Origin: Aquibaculum sediminis
Lineage (GTDB): Bacteria; Pseudomonadota; Alphaproteobacteria; Kiloniellales; DSM-21159
Assembly (NCBI RefSeq): GCF_040712085.1
Contig: NZ_JBFCVK010000003.1
Coordinates: 248,001-312,000, forward strand
Direction: 5' to 3'
DNA length: 64,000 bases
Shown here piece by piece: positions 36,735 through 45,884 of this stretch (positions within the stretch are counted from its first letter, which is position 1; each line of letters starts with the position of its first letter). The position numbers and the translations under genes are program-made. The notes under the pieces are model-generated. The model was given only the letters and a program-made list of their open reading frames with translations, made no database searches and was not told where the DNA came from.

Positions 36735-37580
36735 GTGAACGAGGGTAACGACACCGTGCATCAGCACCATCTGCACCTGATTTCCGACGCCACCGGAGAA
36801 ACGGTGAATTCCGTGGCGCGGGCCTGTCTGGTGCAGTTCGACGCCATCGAACCCATCGAGCACATCTGGACCCTGGTGCGCACCCGCGGCCAGCTCGACA
36901 AGGCGATCGCAGCGATCGAGGCCAACCCGGGGCCGGTGCTCTACACCATGGTGGACGATAGCCTGCGTGGGACGCTGATCGATGCCTGCCACCGCCTGAA
37001 TGTAGCGGCCGTGGACATTCTCGACCCGGTCATGCACGCCCTGGCAGGCCACTTCCGGCTTGCCGGCAGCCGACGACCCGGGCGCCAGCACACGCTAGAC
37101 TCGGTCTACTTCGACCGCATCGAGGCCATGGACTTCGCCATTGCCCACGACGACGGCCAGGGTGTCGACAGGCTGGAGCATGCGGATGTGGTGCTGGTGG
37201 GCGTTTCGCGCACCTCCAAGACCCCGACCTGCATCTATCTCGCGCAGCGCGGCGTGCGTGCCGCCAATGTGCCGATCGTTCCCAACCTCCCGCTGCCCCA
37301 GGCGCTCTTCCGCACGCGAGCACCGCTGATCGTCGGCCTGACCAAGGATCCGGCGCGCCTGGTGGACGTGCGCCGCACGCGCTTGCGGGCCATGGGAGAG
37401 CGCAACGAGGCAGGCAGCTACGCCGATCTTGAGACCGTGGCTGCGGAAGTGCAGCAGGCACGCCGGCTCTGTGCGCAGCGTGGCTGGCCGGTGATCGATG
37501 TCACCCGGCGCTCCATCGAGGAAACGGCAGCGGCGATCCTCACCCTGCTGCAGGAGCATCGCAAGGCGGCTGCGCAATGA
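36735..37580 (+). CDS. DUF299 kinase/pyrophosphorylase (pyruvate dikinase regulatory protein)
   Basis: 281 residues with a GTG start. The family phosphorylates and dephosphorylates pyruvate,phosphate dikinase or PEP synthase. LHLISDATGETV is the N-terminal signature, GVSRTSKT (156-163) is the P-loop, and NVPIVPNLPLP follows. It corresponds to the gene that flanks the origin in Caulobacter and Rickettsia. Its stop overlaps the maf start (ATGA). Which dikinase it controls is not shown by the window. Confidence 0.92.
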   Translation: MNEGNDTVHQHHLHLISDATGETVNSVARACLVQFDAIEPIEHIWTLVRTRGQLDKAIAAIEANPGPVLYTMVDDSLRGTLIDACHRLNVAAVDILDPVMHALAGHFRLAGSRRPGRQHTLDSVYFDRIEAMDFAIAHDDGQGVDRLEHADVVLVGVSRTSKTPTCIYLAQRGVRAANVPIVPNLPLPQALFRTRAPLIVGLTKDPARLVDVRRTRLRAMGERNEAGSYADLETVAAEVQQARRLCAQRGWPVIDVTRRSIEETAAAILTLLQEHRKAAAQ

Positions 37581-38197
37581 CGGGCCTGCAGCAGGCTGAC
37601 GCAGCGCCGGTGGTACTGGCCTCGGCAAGCGAGGCGAGGCGCAGGTTGCTGGCTGATGCCGGCTTGACCGTGGAAGCGCTGGCCGCACCGGTCGACGAGG
37701 CCGAGGTCAAGGCTTCCCTGGCTGCCGAAGGCGCCTCGGCGGCACAGGCCGCCGAAACCCTGGCCGAATTGAAGGCTCTGGCGATCTCGCGGCGTCGTCC
37801 TGGGGCACTGGTGATTGGCGCCGATCAGATGCTGGCCTGCGAGGGGCGCTGGTTCGACAAGCCGGAAAGCCTCGAGGCTGCGGCCGAGCAACTGCGGGCT
37901 CTCTGCGGACGGCGACACAGCCTGTTCAGCGGCGTGTGCCTGCTGCGTGACGACCAGCGCCTCTGGCACCATACCGCCGAGGTGCGGCTGACGATGCGGC
38001 CCTTCTCGGAAGATTTCCTGCAGGCCTATCTGCAGGCAGCGGGGCCGGCCGTGTTGAGCTCGGTCGGGGCGTATCACTTGGAGGGCTTGGGCGCGCAGCT
38101 CTTCCAGCGGGTCGAGGGGGATTATTTCAGTGTGCTCGGGCTGCCGCTGCTGCCGCTGCTCGACATTCTGCGGGCGCAGGGAGTGCTCCTGTCATGA
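37577..38197 (+). CDS. Maf-like nucleoside triphosphate pyrophosphatase
   Basis: 206 residues. Maf proteins hydrolyse non-canonical or modified nucleotides (m7GTP or dTTP/UTP subclasses). The opening VLASASEARRRLL is the hallmark; VIGADQML, FDKPESLEAAAEQLRALCGRRH, and the SSVGAYHLEGLGAQLF segment follow. The SVGAYHLE form rather than SAGAYxIQ suggests the YceF-like subclass. It overlaps DUF299 and aroE by 4 bp each. Confidence 0.92.
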   Translation: MTGLQQADAAPVVLASASEARRRLLADAGLTVEALAAPVDEAEVKASLAAEGASAAQAAETLAELKALAISRRRPGALVIGADQMLACEGRWFDKPESLEAAAEQLRALCGRRHSLFSGVCLLRDDQRLWHHTAEVRLTMRPFSEDFLQAYLQAAGPAVLSSVGAYHLEGLGAQLFQRVEGDYFSVLGLPLLPLLDILRAQGVLLS

Positions 38198-39030
38198 GCA
38201 TCAGCGGTGCGGCACGCCTCGCCGGGGTACTGGGCTGGCCGGTGGCGCATTCTCGCTCGCCGCAGCTGCACGGCCACTGGCTGGCGCACTATGGCATCGA
38301 CGGGGCCTATGTGCCGCTCGCCGTGCGCCCGGAAGACCTGGAGACGGCAGTGCGCGGACTGGTGGCGCTGGGTTTTCGCGGTGCCAATGTCACCATCCCA
38401 CACAAGGAAGCGGTGCTGGCGCTTTGCGACAGTCTCTCACCACGCGCCGAGCGGATCGGTGCGGTGAACACGCTGCTGTTCGGCGCGGAGGGCATTGCCG
38501 GCGACAACACCGACGGTTTCGGTTTCCTGGCCAACCTGCGCCAGGAGGCACCGGACTGGCAGGCGTCGGCCGGTCCGGCCGTTGTACTGGGTGCCGGCGG
38601 CGCGGCGCGCGCCATCCTCGTGGCTTTGCTGGATGCGGGCGTGCCGGCCGTGCGCCTGCTCAACCGCACGCGGGCGCGGGCCGAGACCTTGGCGGCGGAG
38701 CTGGGCGGCGCCATCGAGGTGGTCGACTGGGAAGCGCGGCACGCCGCGCTGGATGGCGCCAATCTGCTGGCGAACACCACGGCGCTGGGCATGACCGGCA
38801 AGGCGCCGCTGGAGCTCGAACTGACGCAGCTCCCCTCGGCAGCCCTGGTCACCGATATCGTCTATGCGCCGCTGGAAACACCCCTCCTGGAGGAGGCCAA
38901 ACGGCGGGGGAACCGCACTGTGGATGGTCTGGGCATGCTGTTGCATCAGGCGCGGCCGGGGTTCCAGTCCTGGTTCGGGGTGGAACCGGAGGTCACCCCT
39001 GCCTTGCGCCAGGCGGTGCTGGAGGCCTGA
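38194..39030 (+). CDS. aroE: Shikimate dehydrogenase (NADP+)
   Basis: 278 residues. It reduces 3-dehydroshikimate in aromatic amino acid biosynthesis. GWPVAHSRSPQLH holds the shikimate-binding Ser20 and Ser22; NVTIPHKEAVL contains the catalytic Lys; VLGAGGAARAI is the nucleotide-binding loop and NRTRARAE the NADP-specificity loop. It overlaps maf by 4 bp; coaE begins one base after its stop. Confidence 0.95.
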   Translation: MSISGAARLAGVLGWPVAHSRSPQLHGHWLAHYGIDGAYVPLAVRPEDLETAVRGLVALGFRGANVTIPHKEAVLALCDSLSPRAERIGAVNTLLFGAEGIAGDNTDGFGFLANLRQEAPDWQASAGPAVVLGAGGAARAILVALLDAGVPAVRLLNRTRARAETLAAELGGAIEVVDWEARHAALDGANLLANTTALGMTGKAPLELELTQLPSAALVTDIVYAPLETPLLEEAKRRGNRTVDGLGMLLHQARPGFQSWFGVEPEVTPALRQAVLEA

Positions 39031-39031
39031 G

Positions 39032-39661
39032 GTGCGCGTGCTCGGCCTGACGGGCTCCATCGGTATGGGCAAGTCGACCGCGGCCAGCATGCTGCGGCGC
39101 ATTGGGCTGCCGGTGCACGATGCGGATGCGGCGGTGCATCGGCTCTTCGCAGCGGGCGGGGCTGCCGTGCCGGCGATCGAGGCCGCTTTTCCCGATAGCG
39201 TGGTCGAGGGCGCCGTTGATCGCCGTCGCTTGGGCGCGGCCGTGTTCGGGGATCCCGCTGCCTTGCGGCGACTGGAGGCCATCGTTCATCCCCTGGTGCG
39301 GGCCGAGGCCCTGGCCTTTCTGCGCCGGCACCGCAGAGCCCGCCGGCCGCTGGTGGTGCTGGACATCCCCCTGCTCTACGAGACCGGCGGCGACAGGCTC
39401 TGCGACGCCGTTGCCTTGGTGACGGCACCGTCCTTTTTGCAGGAGCAGCGTGTCTTGCGTCGACCCGGGATGACCGCTGAGCGTCTGGCCGCCGTGCGGG
39501 CGCAGCAGATGCCGGATCGGGAAAAGCGGCGGCGCGCCGATTTCCTGGTGCTGACCGGCCGCGGCAAAGGCGATACCTTCCGGCAGTTGCGACGGATCGT
39601 GCGCCGCCTGTGCCCGGCCGTTGCGACCTGCGCGAACGAAGGGACTGGGCTGGATGCGTGA
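39032..39661 (+). CDS. coaE: Dephospho-CoA kinase
   Basis: 209 residues with a GTG start. It phosphorylates dephospho-CoA at the ribose 3'-OH in the last step of CoA synthesis. GLTGSIGMGKST holds the P-loop; HDADAAVHRLF and LVVLDIPLLYETG (family DxPLLFE) follow. The GTG at 39032 is one base after the aroE stop; an ATG upstream would lie inside aroE in another frame. The stop overlaps dnaQ by 8 bp. Confidence 0.94.
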   Translation: MRVLGLTGSIGMGKSTAASMLRRIGLPVHDADAAVHRLFAAGGAAVPAIEAAFPDSVVEGAVDRRRLGAAVFGDPAALRRLEAIVHPLVRAEALAFLRRHRRARRPLVVLDIPLLYETGGDRLCDAVALVTAPSFLQEQRVLRRPGMTAERLAAVRAQQMPDREKRRRADFLVLTGRGKGDTFRQLRRIVRRLCPAVATCANEGTGLDA

Positions 39662-40328
39662 GATCGTGCTGGATACCGAAACCACCGGACTGGACCCGGC
39701 GAGCGGCGACCGGGTGGTGGAAATCGGCTGCGTCGAGCTCTTGAACCATGTGCCCTCGGGGCAGACGCGGCAGTATTACATCAACCCCGAACGCGACATG
39801 CCCGAAGAGGCCTTCAAGGTTCACGGACTGTCATCGGAGTTTCTGGCCGGACAGCCGCGCTTTGCCGAGATCGCCGAGGATTTTCTCGCCTTCGTGCGGG
39901 AAGACACCCTGGTTATCCACAATGCAGAGTTCGACATCAAATTCCTGAATGCGGAACTGGCGCGCCTGGGGCACTCACCGATCCCCATGACCCAGGCGGT
40001 GGATACCGTGGCGATGGCCCGGCGACGCTTTCCGGGGGCGCAGGCAAGCCTGGACGCGCTCTGCCGCCGCTTCGACATCGATCTCAGTGTCCGCAGCCTG
40101 CATGGCGCCCTGCTCGACTGCCAGCTTCTGGCGGCGGTCTATCTGGAACTGCGCGGCGGGCGCCAGCCCGGGCTCACGCTGGACAGTCAGGCAAGTGGGG
40201 GCACGAGCCGCGTTGTGGGCGTCACCCGGCGCTATCGCGAGCCGCGCCAGCATGCCCCGAGCGAGGCCGAGATCGCCGCGCACGAGCGCATGCTCGACAG
40301 CCTGAAGGAGCCGCTCTGGCGGAATTGA
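39654..40328 (+). CDS. dnaQ: DNA polymerase III epsilon subunit (3'-5' exonuclease)
   Basis: 224 residues. Proofreading exonuclease of the replicative polymerase. Exo I is DTETTGLD (Asp7 and Glu9), Exo II HNAEFDIKFLN, and Exo III comprises HGALLDCQLLAAVYLEL. The C-terminal linker is Arg/Pro/Ala-rich with no clear fold, as expected for polymerase alpha binding. The dnaQ position near the origin with maf, aroE and coaE is typical. Confidence 0.95.
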   Translation: MREIVLDTETTGLDPASGDRVVEIGCVELLNHVPSGQTRQYYINPERDMPEEAFKVHGLSSEFLAGQPRFAEIAEDFLAFVREDTLVIHNAEFDIKFLNAELARLGHSPIPMTQAVDTVAMARRRFPGAQASLDALCRRFDIDLSVRSLHGALLDCQLLAAVYLELRGGRQPGLTLDSQASGGTSRVVGVTRRYREPRQHAPSEAEIAAHERMLDSLKEPLWRN

Positions 40329-40379
40329 CGCTGGGGTTGCGGGCACCGGGGTAGCGGACGGGGAGCGCGTGAAACCGGT

Positions 40380-40925
40380 CTATTCCGCCGCGCGCAGGTG
40401 CTCCTTTAGCCGCGGCATCAGCTCCACGAGGTTGCAGGGTCTATGGCGGGCGTCGAGCTGCCAGCGCAGTATGTCCTGCCAGCCGTCCTTGCAGGCACCC
40501 GGCGAGCCCGGCAGCGCGAAGAGGTAGGTGCCGCCGGCGACACCGCCCAGGGCGCGCGACTGGATCGTCGAGGTGCCGATCTTCTGGTAGGACAGCATGC
40601 GGAACAGCTCTCCGAAGCCTTCGATGTGCTTTTCCAGCACGGCCTCGAAGGCTTCCGGCGTCACGTCGCGGCCGGTCACTCCGGTGCCGCCGGTGCTGAT
40701 CACCACGTCGATTTCGGAATCCTCGATGCAGCTGCGCAGGAAGGCGACAATGTCGCTCACCTCGTCGCGGCAGATTTCCCGCCGCGCCACTTCATGCCCG
40801 TCGCTCTCGATCATGCGCCGCAGGGTGTCGCCGGAGCGATCCTCCGTGGCGCTGCGGCTGTCGGACACGGTGAGGATGGCAATTCGCACCGGCAGGAAAG
40901 GCCGGCTTTCATCGATGCGGTTCAT
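40380..40925 (-). CDS. moaB: Molybdenum cofactor biosynthesis protein MoaB
   Basis: 181 residues. The MoaB/MogA family adenylylates molybdopterin. SDSRSATEDRSGDTL, STGGTGVTGRDVTPEA and FALPGSPGACKDGW are the family motifs. The start MNRIDESRPF at 40925 has GGAG six bases upstream. It converges with dnaQ, and the stop codon sequence (TAGACCGGTTTC) resembles that of pip and adh. The molybdoenzyme at the right edge would need this cofactor. Confidence 0.93.
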   Translation of the reverse strand: MNRIDESRPFLPVRIAILTVSDSRSATEDRSGDTLRRMIESDGHEVARREICRDEVSDIVAFLRSCIEDSEIDVVISTGGTGVTGRDVTPEAFEAVLEKHIEGFGELFRMLSYQKIGTSTIQSRALGGVAGGTYLFALPGSPGACKDGWQDILRWQLDARHRPCNLVELMPRLKEHLRAAE

Positions 40926-41031
40926 GGTCTGCTCCCGCGAGCTGTTCCGTCCCGGCTGCGCCGGGATCACCCAGACTGGATATACGCTGCCCAAGCAGGA
41001 GGGACCAGGGGGCGTGCCGCCGCAGGTCGAC

Positions 41032-42801
41032 TCAGTCGAGCGCCTCGTAGTAGGGCCATTCGCCGGCCGCCAGCGTAGCCAAGGAGGGCGTCGGCTGCTC
41101 GAGACGCAAGCGATAGATCCAGAAATTCGTCAGGACGCGGCGAATGAAGCTGCGCGTCTCGGCCGAGGGCAGGCTCTCGATGAAGAGCAGCGGATCGTTC
41201 GTGTCGACGCCGGCGCTTTCCATGGAGGCCAGCCAGCGTTGGAGGTTGCCCGGCCCGGCGTTGTAGGCCACGGCCAGGTGCAGCAGATTGTTGTCCACGC
41301 CGTCGTACTCGAGGAGATAGCTGACGTAGCGCTGGGCCAGTTCGAGATTGAAGGCCGGGTCCAGCAGAAGGTGCCGATTGGCGCCGGCGAGGCTGTTGTC
41401 GCCGGAGACGTAGCTGGCGGTGCGCGGCATGAGCTGCATCAGGCCGCTGGCACCCATGGGGCTGCGGGCCGTGGGGTCGAAGGCGGATTCCTGACGCATC
41501 AGGGCGTAGAGCAGCGCCCGATCGAGGGTAAAACCCCCGTTGGGCTCCCAGGGCGGCAGGGGAAAGAGCCCCACGTCGAGGGTGCCCAGGCCGTTGTTTG
41601 CACCGACGATCTGCTCCATGCGGCTGGCCAGATCAAAGGCCTTGGCCGGGAGACCGGCGCGGTCGATGAGCGCGAGCAGCGCTTCGGCCTCGCGGTAATT
41701 GAAGGTCCCGCCCAGGCTTTCGATCTCGTCCGCCGCCCGGGAAGGCTGCCCCGCCTGGGCCAGGGCCAGGGCGCGCTTGACGGCCGGCTGGCCGAGCAGG
41801 CGGTTCATGGCTTTGGGATCGTATGCGACCTCGGTGAAATCGAAGGCTGGTGCCGTGCCCAGCGCCTGCTGTGCCAGCAGGCCATAGAAGCTGCGCGGCT
41901 CGGAGAGGGCTTCACGCAGCCAGCGGCTCATCTCCTGGGGCTGCCCGAGACGCAATGCCGCGCGCGCGGCCCAATAGGCGCCGGCCGAGCGGATCCAGCC
42001 GCTGGCCTGATCGTCGATCACGATGGCCTGGAAGTAGGCAGCGGCCGCCTCGGTTTCCCCGCGGCGCCAGGCCTCCAGACCCTTGTTCCAATGCTGCTGC
42101 GGCGCCTGGGCTGTCGCCAGCTCCGCGGCCTTGTCGGAAACATCCTGCGCGCGCTCACGATCGCCCGGCAGGATCCAGCTTCCCGCCGTGCCGCGCCCGA
42201 CGGTGAAGGCGGGCAGGCCTTCGCTGTCCTGGGCCGTCGGTGTGCTGGCCGATACGGTCATCAGGGGCGAGTGATCCGCTGTCTCGATCTCCGTCGCCGG
42301 TGCGGCGGAGAGATCGACCCGGAAACCACTACTGCGCCTGGGCGCCCGCGGATCCGGCGCTCCGGAAGGCTTGCGCTGGAGGGCGAGGCGATGAATGCGG
42401 TGGGCGCCGGGTTGGTCGGCATACTGGGCCAGCCAGTTGCGCAGTTCGCTGTATTCGGAGCGGTAGGCCGTGGGGTGCATGTAGCGCTGGAAGAGCACAT
42501 GGCCCATAAGGCGCTGATCGGCTAGACGGGCGATCAGCCGATCGGCTTCGTCCCAGCGCCCATCCCCCTGCAGATCGAAGATGCGGCGGTAGCGCAGCGC
42601 ATCGGCGCGGGAGAGAATTTCCGGCATGGCAGTTGGCTGCGCGGCACCGAGGCTCGGCAGCGCAGCGGTTTCCGCTTGCACCTCCGGGCCGCTGCCGGGT
42701 CCGCCTGCTTCGGCAGCCACGGCTGAGCCAAACGGAAGCAGGCAGATCACTGCTCCGCACAGCACCGCGCGCAGCGACGCGCATGCCTTTTGAACACTCA
42801 C
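41032..42801 (-). CDS. Soluble lytic murein transglycosylase (Slt family)
   Basis: 589 residues from a GTG start. A signal peptide (about 1-30) is followed by an extended alpha-helical U-shaped domain (about 40-400). The C-terminal SLT domain has catalytic Glu438 in LLYALMRQES, then SPMGASGLMQLMPRTA, and NLELAQRYVSYLL and AYNAGPGN motifs. It cleaves peptidoglycan to 1,6-anhydromuropeptides in the periplasm. AGGAGAAGG before GTG 42801 supports the start over an upstream ATG. Confidence 0.93.
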   Translation of the reverse strand: MSVQKACASLRAVLCGAVICLLPFGSAVAAEAGGPGSGPEVQAETAALPSLGAAQPTAMPEILSRADALRYRRIFDLQGDGRWDEADRLIARLADQRLMGHVLFQRYMHPTAYRSEYSELRNWLAQYADQPGAHRIHRLALQRKPSGAPDPRAPRRSSGFRVDLSAAPATEIETADHSPLMTVSASTPTAQDSEGLPAFTVGRGTAGSWILPGDRERAQDVSDKAAELATAQAPQQHWNKGLEAWRRGETEAAAAYFQAIVIDDQASGWIRSAGAYWAARAALRLGQPQEMSRWLREALSEPRSFYGLLAQQALGTAPAFDFTEVAYDPKAMNRLLGQPAVKRALALAQAGQPSRAADEIESLGGTFNYREAEALLALIDRAGLPAKAFDLASRMEQIVGANNGLGTLDVGLFPLPPWEPNGGFTLDRALLYALMRQESAFDPTARSPMGASGLMQLMPRTASYVSGDNSLAGANRHLLLDPAFNLELAQRYVSYLLEYDGVDNNLLHLAVAYNAGPGNLQRWLASMESAGVDTNDPLLFIESLPSAETRSFIRRVLTNFWIYRLRLEQPTPSLATLAAGEWPYYEALD

Positions 42802-42982
42802 GGGAAACCTTCTCCTCTCGCCCGACGGAGAACCACACTTGCCCCACAACATTTTAGACTCATTTTCGGCGTCGGCGCCAGAGGGGAATGGAACTTTTCG
42901 CACCTTGGACCCGATTGTGCAGTTCAGTGCATCCCGAGGGCGCCTGCTGCATGATGGCTGGAAAGGCCCTTGCGCTCAGGTC

Positions 42983-43870
42983 TCAGGTGCTGTGAGCGGA
43001 TCCAGCCAGAGGATCCAGATTGCCGGCCACGGCCGCACGGAAGTCCAGCATGTCCCGCCAGGCCAAGCGCTTCTGTGCCGGCTGGCGCAGAAGATATGCC
43101 GGGTGCAGCGACGCCATGGCTGGCAGGGGTGATGACAGGCCCTCTTGCTCATAAGGGAACCAGCGTCCGCGCAGGCGGGTAATGCCCTCACTGCGCACCA
43201 GCAGGGACTTGGTGGCGACATTACCGATCAGCAAGAGGTGGCGTGGCTGCAAGAGAGCGATCTGCCGTTCGATGAAGGGCAGGCACACCGCGATCTCGCG
43301 TTGCTCCGGCGTGCGATTGCCCGGCGGTCGCCAGAACAGCACGTTGGTGATGAAGACCTCATCGAGGCCGAAGCCCGCCCACCGCAACATGTCATCGAGC
43401 AGACGTCCGGCCGCACCGACAAAGGGTTCGCCCTGAAGGTCCTCGTCGCGGCCCGGCGCTTCGCCGATCAGCATGACGCGGGCGGCCGGGTTGCCGCGAA
43501 AGATCACCGTGTTGGTGGCGGACTGCTTCAGGGCGCAGCCCTCGAAGGCGCGAATGGCGGTGTGCAGACTCTCCAGGTCCTGGGCCGCATTGGCCTGGGC
43601 GCGGGCATCCTCGATGACGGCCTGGGGCGCGCTCGGCGGCTTGATCTTGGGAGCCCAGGTGCCGGGGGCATCGCTGGAGAGATCGGGTGGCGGACTGCGC
43701 CGGTCAGGGGCGGGCGGGGCTTGTTGGGGCGCCGCGGGTTGGGCTGTTGCCGGGAGGACCGCCTGCGCATAGCGATCCTGCGGCATGTCGGCCAGGGCCT
43801 CGTCGGCCCCGGCGTCGACCAGCCAGCGCAGCGCTGCCAGCGCGTCCTGCTCCTGCCCACTCTCCGTCAT
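42983..43870 (-). CDS. Uracil-DNA glycosylase, family 4-like
   Basis: 295 residues. The catalytic motif GEAPGRDEDLQGEPFVGAAGRLLD and the C-terminal HPAYLLR segment identify a family 4/SPO1-type uracil-DNA glycosylase, which excises uracil from DNA. A Pro-rich, poorly conserved N-terminal stretch (about 38-85) precedes the domain. The usual first CxxC iron-sulfur motif reads CALK (Cys112, Lys115), so an intact [4Fe-4S] cluster is uncertain. It is divergent from the ETF-QO gene. Confidence 0.9.
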   Translation of the reverse strand: MTESGQEQDALAALRWLVDAGADEALADMPQDRYAQAVLPATAQPAAPQQAPPAPDRRSPPPDLSSDAPGTWAPKIKPPSAPQAVIEDARAQANAAQDLESLHTAIRAFEGCALKQSATNTVIFRGNPAARVMLIGEAPGRDEDLQGEPFVGAAGRLLDDMLRWAGFGLDEVFITNVLFWRPPGNRTPEQREIAVCLPFIERQIALLQPRHLLLIGNVATKSLLVRSEGITRLRGRWFPYEQEGLSSPLPAMASLHPAYLLRQPAQKRLAWRDMLDFRAAVAGNLDPLAGSAHST

Positions 43871-44028
43871 GATGCCAAAAGTGACCTGCCGCTGACCTTA
43901 CGGCAAGCCCGTGCGCGACTCGCCCCGCCGTTCCTTGCGGGCGCGGGTTGCAAAGAGGCGGTCGCCGTGGTGGTTTCTTTTACCACCAAGGCGCCGTTCT
44001 GATGAGCCGCAATTGGGGGCCTGGCGCG

Positions 44029-44048
44029 GAACGCGGCGATCCGGTCTA
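44029..44048 (+). repeat. Copy of the CGATCCGGTCTA repeat (variant), upstream of ETF-QO
   Basis: GAACGCG-gcg-ATCCGGTCTA variant of the repeat found at 45834 and 59920, here with three extra bases. It lies 14 bases upstream of the ETF-QO start codon. Confidence 0.4.
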
Positions 44049-44062
44049 AACGGGAGAGAGCG

Positions 44063-45715
44063 ATGGAACGTGAGTCGATGGAGTTCGACGTTGTGATCGT
44101 GGGCGCCGGCCCGGCGGGACTGGCGGCGGCGATCCGTTTGCGCCAGCTGGCGGAGGAAACCGGGCAGGACATCAGCGTCTGCGTTCTGGAGAAGGGCTCG
44201 GAAGTGGGCGCGCACATCCTCTCGGGGGCCGTGCTGGAGCCACGGGCGCTCAACGAGCTGCTCCCGGACTGGAAGGAGCGCGGCGCGCCCCTGAACACGC
44301 CGGTCGAGGACGAGCGCTTCCTGCTGCTGAGCGAAAAGGGCAGCCGGAACATCCCCGTCTCCCTGCTGCCGAAGCAGACCCACAACCACGGCAACTACAT
44401 CGTTTCGCTGGGCAATGTCTGCCGCTGGCTGGCCGAGCAGGCCGAAGCGCTGGGGGCTGAGGTCTATCCCGGCTTCGCGGCCGCGGAGATACTCTACGAC
44501 GAGTCCGGCCGGGTGCGCGGCGTGGCCACCGGCGACATGGGCCTGGACCGCAACGGCGAGAAGAAGCCGAGCTGGGAACCGGGTATGGAACTCCTGGCCA
44601 AGTACACGCTCTTTGCCGAAGGCTGCCGCGGCTCGCTCACCAAGGGGCTCGAGCAGCGTTTCGGACTGCGCGACGGGCGCGACCCGCAGACCTATGGCAT
44701 CGGTATCAAGGAACTCTGGGAACTGGATCCCGCCCAGCACAAGCAGGGCACGGTGATCCACACGGCCGGTTGGCCCATGGACGACAAGACCTGGGGCGGC
44801 TCCTTCATCTACCATCTGGAGGGCAACCAGGCCTACATCGGCTACGTGATCGGGCTCGATTACCAGAACCCGCACCTTTATCCCTTCGAGGAGTTCCAGC
44901 GCTTCAAGACCCATCCGGCGATCCGGCCGATGCTCGAAGGCGGGCGGCGCATCTCCTATGGCGCGCGGGCACTGAACGAAGGCGGCTGGCAATCGGTGCC
45001 GAAGCTGGCCTTTCCGGGCGGTCTGTTGCTGGGCTGCGCGGCGGGCTTCCTCAACGTGCCCAAGATCAAGGGCAGCCACACCGCCATGAAGACCGGCATG
45101 CTGGCCGCGGAGAGCGTGGCCGAGGCGCTGGCTGGGGGCGACGACGGCTATGGCACCCTGGAGAGCTACGAGGAGAAGTACCGCGGCTCCTGGGTGCACG
45201 AGGAGCTTCGTCTTGCCCGGAACTTCCGGCCGGCGGCGGCGCGCTGGGGCAATCGCCTGGGCTTCCTCTACGGCGGGATCGACCTCAAGCTTTTCGGCGG
45301 CAAGTTGCCCTGGACACTGCATCACAAGCATCAGGACCACGAGACCCTGAAGCCGGCGGCGGAGATGCCGAAGATCGACTATCCCAAGCCGGACGGTGTG
45401 ATCACCTTCGACCGTCTCTCGAGCGTCTATATCTCCAACACCATTCACGAGGAGGACCAGCCGGTCCACCTGCGCCTGGCCGATGCCTCGATCCCCATCG
45501 ACAAGAACCTGCCGCTCTATGACGAGCCGGCCCAGCGCTATTGTCCCGCCGGGGTCTATGAGGTGGTGCGCGACGATGACGGCTCCAATCCGCGCTTCGT
45601 GATCAACGCCCAGAACTGCGTCCACTGCAAGACCTGCGACATCAAGGATCCGGCTCAGAACATCAACTGGACGGTGCCTGAAGGCGGCGGCGGGCCGAAC
45701 TATCCGAACATGTGA
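44063..45715 (+). CDS. Electron transfer flavoprotein-ubiquinone oxidoreductase
   Basis: 550 residues. It passes electrons from ETF to ubiquinone at the inner membrane. VVIVGAGPAGLAAAIRLRQ is the FAD motif near the N-terminus. The C-terminal [4Fe-4S] ligands are in CPAGVYEV and the closely spaced CVHCKTCDIKD. The length matches mitochondrial and bacterial ETF-QO. ETF subunit genes are not in the window. A single-gene unit with its own upstream region. Confidence 0.95.
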   Translation: MERESMEFDVVIVGAGPAGLAAAIRLRQLAEETGQDISVCVLEKGSEVGAHILSGAVLEPRALNELLPDWKERGAPLNTPVEDERFLLLSEKGSRNIPVSLLPKQTHNHGNYIVSLGNVCRWLAEQAEALGAEVYPGFAAAEILYDESGRVRGVATGDMGLDRNGEKKPSWEPGMELLAKYTLFAEGCRGSLTKGLEQRFGLRDGRDPQTYGIGIKELWELDPAQHKQGTVIHTAGWPMDDKTWGGSFIYHLEGNQAYIGYVIGLDYQNPHLYPFEEFQRFKTHPAIRPMLEGGRRISYGARALNEGGWQSVPKLAFPGGLLLGCAAGFLNVPKIKGSHTAMKTGMLAAESVAEALAGGDDGYGTLESYEEKYRGSWVHEELRLARNFRPAAARWGNRLGFLYGGIDLKLFGGKLPWTLHHKHQDHETLKPAAEMPKIDYPKPDGVITFDRLSSVYISNTIHEEDQPVHLRLADASIPIDKNLPLYDEPAQRYCPAGVYEVVRDDDGSNPRFVINAQNCVHCKTCDIKDPAQNINWTVPEGGGGPNYPNM

Positions 45716-45824
45716 GCCTGCTGCCCGCAGAAAAAGCCGGCACGCGCGCGAAGGTTTCGCCGGTGCAGGCGGTCAAAGCGTGAGCCGGCGATCCGGGTAC
45801 GCGTGATCTATCTAAAACCTTGTG

Positions 45825-45850
45825 GTTCAGATTGAACGCGATCCGGTCTA
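45825..45850 (+). repeat. Copy of the CGATCCGGTCTA repeat with hairpin, upstream of TPR gene
   Basis: GTTCA-gat-TGAAC (45825-45837) is followed by GCGATCCGGTCTA (45838-45850). GAACGCGATCCGGTCTAGT is shared exactly with the copy ending at 59939. It lies 35 bases upstream of the TPR gene. Confidence 0.55.
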
Positions 45851-45884
45851 GTTTGGGGCAAGGTCTCACCGGCAGAAAGGGTGC

